Below are positions 56,734 to 64,000 of a stretch of DNA of 64,000 nt, piece after piece. Made by a program: the position numbers and the translations under genes. A model generated the notes under the pieces. The model did not search any database and was not told the DNA's origin. It saw only the letters and a list, made by a program, of their open reading frames with translations. The stretch comes from Parietaria judaica. Taxonomy: Eukaryota > Streptophyta > Magnoliopsida > Rosales > Urticaceae. Where the stretch lies: the NCBI GenBank assembly GCA_954871525.1, contig OX940861.1:42297201-42361200 (forward strand), given 5' to 3'. Each line of letters starts with the position of its first letter. The first letter of the stretch is position 1.

Positions 56734-58133
56734 GGATCAGGATCACCTCCCCTAAGGGAGACGTGATAGAAAAATCCTGTCGTCTCGCATATCGCTCCAC
56801 CAACAACGAGTCGGAGTATGAAGCGCTCATCCTCGGGATGCAATCATCCTTGGCAATCGGGGCGAAGAACTTGCACGCTTTCTCGGATTCGCAGCTGGTA
56901 GTGAAGCAAGTAAACGGAGAATACGAGAAAAACGACGAGCGAATGGAGGCTTACGCAGGAGTGGTCGAGGCTCTCTCAAGAAAATTTAACTACTTTAGCC
57001 TGACACAGGTGACGCGAGGAGACAACACCCACGCCGACGCGCTGGCCGGCCTAGGTTCTACGACGGAAATCGGAGAGCTAAGGTCTGTCACGGTAGAAAC
57101 GGTGGAGAAGCCAAGTATCCGAAGAGAGGAGGGCCCAGCAAAGAAGAAAGCTAGAGGAAAAGAGGAAGTCGAGGAGGCAAATGCGGACGGGGCTAACATA
57201 AACGAGATCGAAGAGAGCGAGGACGAGGAAGGGGAGCGGGGAGTTGTGAACGACGATGAAACAGAAGATTGGAGGACGCCCTTCCGAAGGTACATCCTTG
57301 AAGGAACGCTGCCCGAAGACCCGCAAGAATCCCGAAAGATCAAGTCAAAAAGTTCCAGGTACACCGTCCTCGACAACGTACTTTACCGAAGAAGCTTCGC
57401 AGGTCCCTACCTGAGATGCCTTGGCAAAAAGGAGGCCGAATACGTCATGCGGGAAATCCATAGTGGGGATTGCGGAAACTATTCTGGCGGGCGATCCTTG
57501 CTTAGAAAGACTAAGCGGCAAGGTTTCTTTTGGGAAACCATTGTCGCTGATTGCATCAGCCACGCCAAGAGGTGCGAAAAATGTCAGCGGCACGCTCCAG
57601 CAATCAACTGCCCGGCCGAAGAACTCTCAGTGGTCTCGGTTCCTTATCCTTTCATGAAGTGGTCGATGGACATCGCCGGCCCTATGCCCATCGGCCCGCG
57701 ACAGAAGAGGTTCATGCTCGTTGTCACGGATTTCTTCACCAAATGGACGGAGGCGGAAGCATACGCCAACATCAAGGATTCCGACGTCGAGAGCTACGTT
57801 TGGAAGAACGTGATTACTCGCTTCGGATTACCCCGGGAGATAATTGCCGACAACGGGTCCCAGTTCATCTCGAAGAGGTTCGGGGATTTCTGCCAGCGAT
57901 GGAGAATAAAGCTCAACACATCGACTCCGCGGTACCCCCAAGGCAACGGGAACGCTGAGGCGGTCAACCGAACCATCGTCGACAACATCAAGAGGAGGCT
58001 CGGCGAAAAGAAAGGACTGTGGGCGGACGAGCTACCAGGAGTGCTATGGGCTTATCGGACCACCCCTCATTCCGCGACCGGCGAGACGCCTTTCGCCTTG
58101 GCCTTTGGACTGGAGGCTGTGATCCCAGCATAG
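56658..58133 (+). CDS. Gypsy second (archaeal-type) RNase H and integrase
   Basis: It overlaps the RT frame by 76 bp. Residues about 10-130 form an archaeal-type RNase H (LQVDGSATAQGSGVGI, NNESEYEALILGM, SDSQLVVKQVNGEY, THADALAGL), the hallmark of TAT elements. An acidic linker follows. The integrase has an HHCC zinc finger (HSGDCGNYSG, CEKCQRHAP) near 270-320, core Asp in WSMDIAGP, Asp in ADNGSQF and Glu in GNAEAVNRT. The TAG at 58131-58133 replaces the usual codon in the family phrase IPAEV, and the same frame continues after it, so this is a single nonsense change. Confidence 0.9.
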   Translation: MDPSDEAGVWKLQVDGSATAQGSGVGIRITSPKGDVIEKSCRLAYRSTNNESEYEALILGMQSSLAIGAKNLHAFSDSQLVVKQVNGEYEKNDERMEAYAGVVEALSRKFNYFSLTQVTRGDNTHADALAGLGSTTEIGELRSVTVETVEKPSIRREEGPAKKKARGKEEVEEANADGANINEIEESEDEEGERGVVNDDETEDWRTPFRRYILEGTLPEDPQESRKIKSKSSRYTVLDNVLYRRSFAGPYLRCLGKKEAEYVMREIHSGDCGNYSGGRSLLRKTKRQGFFWETIVADCISHAKRCEKCQRHAPAINCPAEELSVVSVPYPFMKWSMDIAGPMPIGPRQKRFMLVVTDFFTKWTEAEAYANIKDSDVESYVWKNVITRFGLPREIIADNGSQFISKRFGDFCQRWRIKLNTSTPRYPQGNGNAEAVNRTIVDNIKRRLGEKKGLWADELPGVLWAYRTTPHSATGETPFALAFGLEAVIPA

Positions 58134-58604
58134 GTTGACATTCCGAGCCTTCGTCGAACGCTAGCCCCTAGCTGCGAAGAAAATAACGAGCAGGGCCTCC
58201 TCCATCAGCTCGACCACATCGACGAGAGGCGTGAGCGAGCAAGCACGCACGTGGCCAACTATCAAAACACGATAGCGCGTTTTTACAACAAGAAAGTGCG
58301 CCCGAGAAGGTTCAAAGTCGGGGAGATGGTCCTCCGACGAGTGTTCCAGAATACCGCCGAAGCAAATGCCGGGAAGCTAGGGCAAACCTGGGAAGTCCCT
58401 TCCATGGTCACCAATGTCGTCAGATCGGGAGTCTACGAGCTCAAGAACACGGAAGGAGCAAAAGTAATACGGAGTTGGAACGTGAAACACCTAAAAAAGT
58501 TCTACCTCACTCTCTTCGTTATGAATATAAATCCTATCGTTTTTGCCAGTTGGGAAAGTCCCGACCCTCTCTTGTTCGGGGCAATTTTTCTCTATATCGC
58601 ATGA
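58134..58604 (+). pseudogene. C-terminal integrase tail of the Gypsy element
   Basis: Same frame as the upstream integrase but after its TAG. It holds the typical tail RFYNKKVRPRRFKVGEMVLRR and GVYELKNTEGAK up to WNVKHLKKFY. No chromodomain is visible. In an intact element this would be the end of Pol. Confidence 0.85.
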
Positions 58605-58755
58605 CCTCGATTTTTGTTTGAACTGATTCGAATTTTTGCTACGTATGGCCCTTTCTTTTCTTATCTCAGGCTCATCGGAAGAAGTAATTGCTACATTTCT
58701 ACACGCGCACCGATGAAAGCTTTGAAAAAATTATAATGTATAACAATATACATAT

Positions 58756-58920
58756 CTATACGGCTAAGGGTGCCGAGCAAACCCGGTCCGGCAAAACATG
58801 TCGAGATCATATATACGGCTAAGGGTGCCGAGCAAACCCGGTCCGGCAAAATAGGCCGAGATCCTATATACGGCTAAGGGTGCCGAGCAAGCCCGGGCCG
58901 GCTAAGAGAACCGAGAATAG
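58756..58920 (+). repeat. Three 55-bp repeats in the Gypsy 3' untranslated region
   Basis: CGGCTAAGGGTGCCGAGCAA begins at 58761, 58816 and 58871, with a period of exactly 55 bp. Each is followed by CCGGTCCGGCAAAA or a variant and a CGAGAT block. They lie between the end of pol and the 3' LTR. The surrounding 58605-59176 has no coding frame that I can support. Confidence 0.93.
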
Positions 58921-59154
58921 TATAAAGAGAAAACATATATATATATATATATGATCAAGCAGGCAAGCAAGCCCGAAAGGAAACGAGCGGAAGCAACCAA
59001 GGGGGGACGCAAAGGGAACTTGGCGAGGAAAGGGAGCGGCTTAGCAATATGACCACGCGAGGAGCCGAAGAAGTAATCACCGACCAAGAACCAAAAGAGG
59101 CCGGCTAGAGCCAATCTCCTAAATGGTTATACTTTATTTTACCAAGTGTATACA

Positions 59155-59172
59155 CTTGATAAAATGGGGGAC
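59155..59172 (+). other. Polypurine tract region of the Gypsy element
   Basis: TGATAAAATGGGGGAC lies just before the 3' LTR start at 59177. The AAAATGGGGGA core is the likely plus-strand primer. Confidence 0.75.
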
Positions 59173-59176
59173 TAAC

Positions 59177-59935
59177 TGTTGAGGTCGGATTTGGTCAAAT
59201 CCATCCCCAACACAACTCGTGTCGTTTTGTCCATAAACGACATGAGGGAGGCGAGGGAGTTCACCAACGAAGGGGGTTATCCCCGAGGAGGGCCATCCCC
59301 GAGGAAGAATACCCCCGAAGAGGTTCATCCGCGAGGGGATGCAGCCACGCGAGCAAGCAAGTTGCGATGAAGCGTCCCATCACACCCCACGAGGAACTTC
59401 GTCATGATGATTGTGTGCAGGGTCAAATGACCCTTGACGAGACGTGCATTTAATGAAGCCGACCTACCCACTCGATGAGAGCATCAACGACGAAGACCTG
59501 CAGAGCCGAATGACGGCTGACGAGATGCGCATTTAATACGGCGCACCTACCCATAACGGCAGCTTGCTCGGATTTGACGTAAAGCAAGGATAAGCCATGC
59601 CGCCCTCGAATCACGTCAGAGAGTTATGATTAAAGAGAAAAAAGGCGGGAAATATGCAAGGGGAAGGCATTGTAAACTCTATAAAAGGGAAGACAAGCCT
59701 CAGTTGTAAGGGGCTGGAAAAAAGGGAGTGAAAAACCTGGTAATAGAAAAAGGTCAAGGAAAGAGAGAAATCAGAGGCTCATGATCCTTCATCTGTCCAG
59801 CTATTCAACGGAAGAAAACCGAGCTCATTTCGAAAATTATAATAAAACAGAGATATTCATCATTTGTTGTTATTTATTTATTAGTTGATGATTGTCTTTG
59901 TGACTGGAAAAGGGTGGTGAAAATCCCCCTCTACA
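59177..59935 (+). repeat. 3' LTR of the Gypsy element
   Basis: 759 bp, same ends as the 5' LTR. The length difference comes from two small indels, near 52230/59670 and 52430/59870. Confidence 0.96.
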
Positions 59936-59940
59936 ATTAT

Positions 59941-61827
59941 ATCACTGGACACCTTTAAGATAAAAAAAAGGAATACATCATTCGCATCACTAAAGAGTAC
60001 AACTTCGGGTTTTTAGTGGAAAAACATCGGAGTTAATGGACTGATCCATGTGGATCCATGGTCCCCAGGATAGCTCTGTAAAGGACGAATTGTACAATTA
60101 GGATATTTGTTATTCTAATTTATGATAGAACATTTGAAACTAAAGCTTGTGTCAAGTTTTGGAAAGTTTCAAAAGGTTGCGGCAAAAATACCGAAACTTT
60201 GCCAGGAAAATGGCTGATCAGAAAAAGTCAAAACTAGAATAAATTGTCAACATCAATGTTGTAGAAAATTTAATTATAAGTGTTTTTTCTTCTATGATTT
60301 TATGTATAAGAGCTATAGAGAAAAAGTTATGAATTATAGATCATAATATAATGTTGTGTTAATTCATGAAAAACTACTTGGAGATTAAATTAATGGGCTA
60401 GGTCCATTGAGATTTAATCTTAGGTAATAATGAGAGAGGAAATTCGACCAATCCTTGGTGGATAAGCCCATTAGGTATTTTCCTTATCATATTTTGTTAA
60501 ATAATTAATTAAGTTAATTATCATGAAAAACATATTAGGTAATATTTGAATCATGGAAATTGCCAAGCTTGATTACCAAGCAAGAGGTGGCGATTTTGAG
60601 CATGACGAATTCGATATTTATATGTTAAGATAATTAGAGATACTAATTGATTATATATATACAAATATGGTATTAACTTAAATCAAATAAATCATGTCAT
60701 GAATATAAATTATGCATGAATAATGAAACTTGATTTACAAGTTTTAAATAAAGATTCATATTGCATGAGAATGTAATATTGATTAAATCATGATATTATT
60801 TGATTGATAAGTTAATTACAAATAAGGAAAAGATTAGTAAATCACATGTCATCTTAATTGATTTAATTGGAATTAATTTTTGGTTAAAAATAATGAAGAA
60901 ATTCGACATCTCCTGTTCATGGAAGGGAATGAATTTTTTTTTGTATTTATTTTAATTGAAGAAAATATATTCCATTGATTAAATAATGAAGAAGTCGAGT
61001 TCTACTTATCATGGTAAGTATTTGATTTTCTTGGTATTTATTTTAATCACATAAAATTAAATCTTTGGTATTTTAATCATATTTTTTATTTCTACCTATC
61101 ATGGAAGGTTGGAAAAAGTCTTTGATTGATTTGTGAATAATACTAATTAAGATTGATTGATTCACTTATCTATGAAAATTTGTGTGCATGGTTTTTTCTA
61201 TAAATACCAAGCTAGTTTCACATTCCAAGATCACTCTCACATTACAAAATTCGAGCTCTCTCTCTCAAAGAAGCTCTCGAAATTCTCTATCTCTCTAGAA
61301 AGTTTTAGCTTAGGGAAATTTTATTCCCAATAGCTCAGAAATCGCATAGGCTAGAAAGCAACAAAGTTTTGTCGACGAAGCCCACACTTTGGGTACGACG
61401 AGTTCAATAGAATATCTCGGAAGGCTTTGGGAGTTTCCTTTGGCGTGAAGAAAGTCTTGCGGAAGCTCTGCTCAACCTTCTTAGGCGCATTCTCAAGTCC
61501 GGCGGAAGCTCAGCCCAAATTCAAAAAGCGCAATGGAAGTCATCGTAAGAAACGAGGTATGGCCTTATGCATTGGGTAAATAAATGCAAACCATTTTATT
61601 GCTTTATTTATTTCTGTGACTAGAATTAATAATTGTGTATTTATTAAATAACTAATTATTTATCCGGTCAGATCTCCGTTATTTTGGTGCTCGGTTCTAG
61701 TAAAGGAAGTAACATCGGAAAGTGTAAAATCAGCCTTTCCCTGAAAATAATTTTGAAAAGGTTACCCCGATAGATCGAGGGCCCATCCCAAGATATTACG
61801 GAGGGGACGATAATATAATTCCCTTCA
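59941..61827. other. Right part of the middle-level insertion
   Basis: No open frame of note. AT-rich DNA with a TATA-like box near 61200 and a CTCTCT-rich leader-like stretch at about 61250-61300. See the entry for 50938-61827. Confidence 0.6.
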
Positions 61828-61832
61828 GGATC

Positions 61833-63046
61833 CCTGAGGGATTCAAAATGCCTGAAGCATTAAGTTCAAAACCCATAGAAATATATTCAATCAAATTACA
61901 AAGACCTCTATATGGGTTAAAGCAATCCAAACACATGTGGTACAACCGACTAAGCGAATATTTATTACAAAGGGATATGTCAACGATCCTTTTTGCCCTT
62001 GCGATTTCATTAAGAAAAAAACATCTGGTTGTGTGATTATCGCTGTACATGTTGATGATTTAAATATCATTGGGACCAATGAAGAGATTCAAGAAGTAAT
62101 CTCTTATTAAAAGAAAGAATTCGAGATGAAAGACCTTGGGAAAACAAAGTATTGTCTCGGTTTACGAATTGAGCACTTGCAAAGTGGGATACTTATGCAT
62201 CAATTGAAAGAAACGAGAAGAATTTCAAAGACATTCAATATGGATAAATCAAATCCATTGAGTACCCCAATGGTCGTGAGGTCCCTTGATGTAGGAAAGG
62301 ATCCATATCGTCCATGTGAGGAATCCGAAGAGATTCTTGGTCCAGAAGTACCATATTTCAGTGCAATTGGAGCTCTTATGTACCTTGCTAATTGTACTCG
62401 ACCGGATATAGCTTTTGCTGTTAATTTGTTAGCGAGATTCAGTTCAGCTCATACTAAAAGACACTGGAATGGAATTAAACATTTGTTTCGTTATCTTAAA
62501 GGAACAATTGATTTGGGATTATTTTACCCTAACAATATGAAACCAGTTTTGATTGGCTATGCAGATGCAGGTTACTTATCAGATCCACATAAAAGGGGAT
62601 CCAAAACGGGGTATGTATTTACCTGCGGAGGGACTGCGATTTCTTGGCGCTCCCAGAAACAGACGCTCGTTACGACATCATCAAACCATGCTGAGATCAT
62701 CGCACTTCACGAAGCAAGCCGTGAATGCGTATGGCTTAGATCCATGACGCAGCATATCATAACCACAAGTGGTCTCCTACCAAGTGATGATCCCGTCATA
62801 CTTTACGAAGATAATGCCACGTGTGTCGCTCAAATGATGGAAGGATTTATCAAGAGAGATCGGACAAAGCAAATCCCTCCGAAGTTCTTTTCGTTCACTC
62901 AAGAATTGGAAAAGAATAATGTTATCAACATCCAGTATGTTCGTTCTTGCGAGAACTCCGCAGATTTCTTCACAAAGGCTCTCCCCACTTCCGTGTTCAG
63001 AAAACATGTTCATGGCATTGGGATGCGAAAACTACCGAGTTTATGA
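61833..63046 (+). pseudogene. Copia RT-RNase H remnant, right part (outer element)
   Basis: It continues the RT interrupted at 50937: PEGFKMPEA, LQRPLYGLKQS and MWYNRLSEYL. A frameshift follows near 61970, then the catalytic HVDDLNI in another frame near 62050 and a TAA near 62108. The frame from 62126 (306 aa) holds MKDLGKTKYCLG, GALMYLANCTRPDI, RYLKGTIDLG, RNase H YADAGYLSDPHKRGSKTGY, ALHEASRE, and ADFFTKALP near the end. Several lesions make it inactive. Confidence 0.88.
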
Positions 63047-63159
63047 AGATATCACTCATGTCAACATGAGGGGGAGCTACACGTGGTTGTACTCTTCCCT
63101 TACTATGGTTTTTAATGAGGCAACATATACACGTAAATAATGAGCATTCTAAGGAAGAG

Positions 63160-63410
63160 TGTTATGAACAATAATTTAAATGCTCATATAAGTACCAATT
63201 ATTTGTTTTTACTATGCATAGTTAACATAAGTCAACTATAAATGCCTCCTAAGTGGATGAATAAAATCATCATCTCATTACAAACTTTAGCATTTTATTT
63301 CACCCTCATTTTACTCTAAATTCTCTCCATCATCCTTTCCATAAATCACACCACTAACTAAATTTCTTACCACTTAAAATCTCAGAGCAAAATGAGTGAT
63401 TTTACAACAC
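63160..63410 (+). repeat. 3' LTR of the outer Copia element
   Basis: 251 bp. It lacks about 20 bp present in the 5' LTR near its TATA box. A short polypurine tract (AAGGAAGAG, about 63151-63159) precedes it. Confidence 0.93.
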
Positions 63411-63415
63411 AATCA

Positions 63416-64000
63416 TATTATTGCTATAAACTCTAATCTTAAATTATTTACAAGATAAGAAGATATATCTTTGGTTTGTTTAATATTATAGGACTTTTGC
63501 CAACTAGAATCATACGTGGCTCATTGATGACTCCTCATTATAATCAAAATTCGTCAACCTTAGCTGGTAGACTAGGATTGTGGATACTCATAATAAAACC
63601 GTTAAATCTTTATTCGTTACATATTTTTTTAATAATAAAAAAAAATACAAGCCGCCTTTCTATTTCTATCAAGCTCTGTTCAACGCGTGACATTCAAAGA
63701 AAAAAGACAAGAAAAATATAAGATAAGGATTAAAGTTATAATCACCTTTTTTTTTTTGGTAGAGACTCTTACTTTACATTACAATCTGTCAATTTAATTT
63801 TAATTTAAACTGCATTTTATTAAAAATATATTAAAATCAAATATATATTTTTATAAATTTTAATTTAATTAGAACAACTAAAATAAAAAACGATAAATCT
63901 AGTTTAGAAAAGAAATGTTAATTTACAAAATAAACATCCACAATGTTCTTCCACTAATCCCATAATTTGCCACCAATTATGGGGCTAATTTAATACTGTT
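63416..64000. other. AT-rich intergenic DNA
   Basis: Nothing recognised. The 81-codon frame at 63476 is low-complexity and unsupported. Confidence 0.55.

Larger units (their letters stand above)
51738..59935 (+). mobile_element. TAT-type Ty3/gypsy retrotransposon, inner level of the nest
   Basis: An 8198-bp element with LTRs 51738-52489 and 59177-59935, PBS, gag-protease-RT-RNase H-second RNase H-integrase order, and PPT. It is flanked by ATTAT (51733-51737 and 59936-59940). RT before integrase defines Gypsy. An extra archaeal-type RNase H before integrase and a DNGT protease motif point to the TAT clade. The LTRs differ by about ten substitutions and two short indels (about 1.3%). Lesions: a UAG after gag-pro (possibly functional), one frame change at about 56660-56730 and a TAG at 58131-58133. 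A solo LTR of the same family lies at 1125-2088. Confidence 0.96.
50938..61827 (+). mobile_element. 2.7-kb solo-LTR-like insertion, middle level of the nest
   Basis: It begins TGTTAGGCATTTGCCC at 50938 and ends CCCTTCA at 61827. It is flanked by the 5-bp duplication GGATC (50933-50937 and 61828-61832) and splits the Copia RT between MRI and PEGF. Without the Gypsy element inside it (51738-59935 plus its duplication) it is about 2.69 kb with no coding frame. A TATA-like TCTATAAATACC near 61197-61208 about 620 bp from the right end fits an LTR with long U3 and shorter R-U5. It could instead be a short nonautonomous LTR element whose internal LTR borders I cannot see. Confidence 0.75.
46360..63410 (+). 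mobile_element. Old Ty1/copia element, outer level of a three-level nest
   Basis: 5' LTR 46360-46630 and 3' LTR 63160-63410 share TGTTATGAACAATAATT starts and AGTGATTTTACAACA ends. The flanking 5-bp duplication is CAATC (46355-46359 and 63411-63415). The element's own sequence is 46360-50937 plus 61833-63410 (about 6.2 kb). The rest is inserted DNA. Domain order gag-protease-integrase-RT-RNase H shows Copia. The LTRs differ by roughly 17 substitutions (near 7%) and an indel of about 20 bp, and the ORFs carry stops and frameshifts, so it is old and inactive. Confidence 0.95.

Overview
This window is nuclear DNA of a flowering plant, most likely a eudicot; the species cannot be named. The evidence is intron-rich genes with plant-specific homologues (APC2, an RSA1/EMB1579-like protein, a TPR-SET protein), AT-rich intergenic DNA, and Copia and TAT-type Gypsy LTR retrotransposons with plant DNA transposons. 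No CRISPR, operon or prokaryotic signal is present.

Layout. 1-2795: 3' half of a decayed Copia element whose RNase H is split by a 964-bp Gypsy solo LTR (TSD ACCTG). 2796-16037: AT-rich intergenic DNA with a 742-bp tandem duplication (4252-5735), two members of a foldback Mutator-like MITE family, a related TIR element and a hAT-like element. 16038-21994: a young, nearly intact Copia element (TSD ATATA). 21995-26683: intergenic DNA with a hAT element (TSD CTAGCAAC), the third MITE copy and a perfect 29-bp inverted repeat. 26684-31334 (+): anaphase-promoting complex subunit APC2, 16 exons, 863 aa. 32033-33271: Helitron-like 5' ends and a DUF1985-like transposon gene fragment (-). 34636-36120 (+): single-exon TPR-SET protein. 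36706-43835 (-): RSA1/EMB1579 (CCAR1-like), 20 coding exons, 1363 aa, with a further intron in the 5' UTR. 45247-45513 (-): possible LEA_2-type pseudogene. 46360-63410: three-level retrotransposon nest: an old Copia (TSD CAATC) carries a 2.7-kb solo-LTR-like insertion (TSD GGATC), which carries a full-length TAT-type Gypsy (TSD ATTAT).

The three host genes are housekeeping or regulatory: APC2 in cell-cycle ubiquitination, the SET protein as a putative methyltransferase, and RSA1 in nuclear gene regulation and splicing. They are not a functional cluster. The rest is largely transposon history that can be ordered by nesting and LTR divergence. The most unusual signals are four tandem hairpins in the untranslated leader of the outer Copia, whose stems differ while pairing is kept; a TMV-type UAG-CAA-UUA readthrough context between gag-pro and pol of the Gypsy element; and the foldback MITE family with 9-bp target duplications. 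All exon borders were placed by hand from splice consensus, reading frame and remembered homologues, so they need transcript confirmation.
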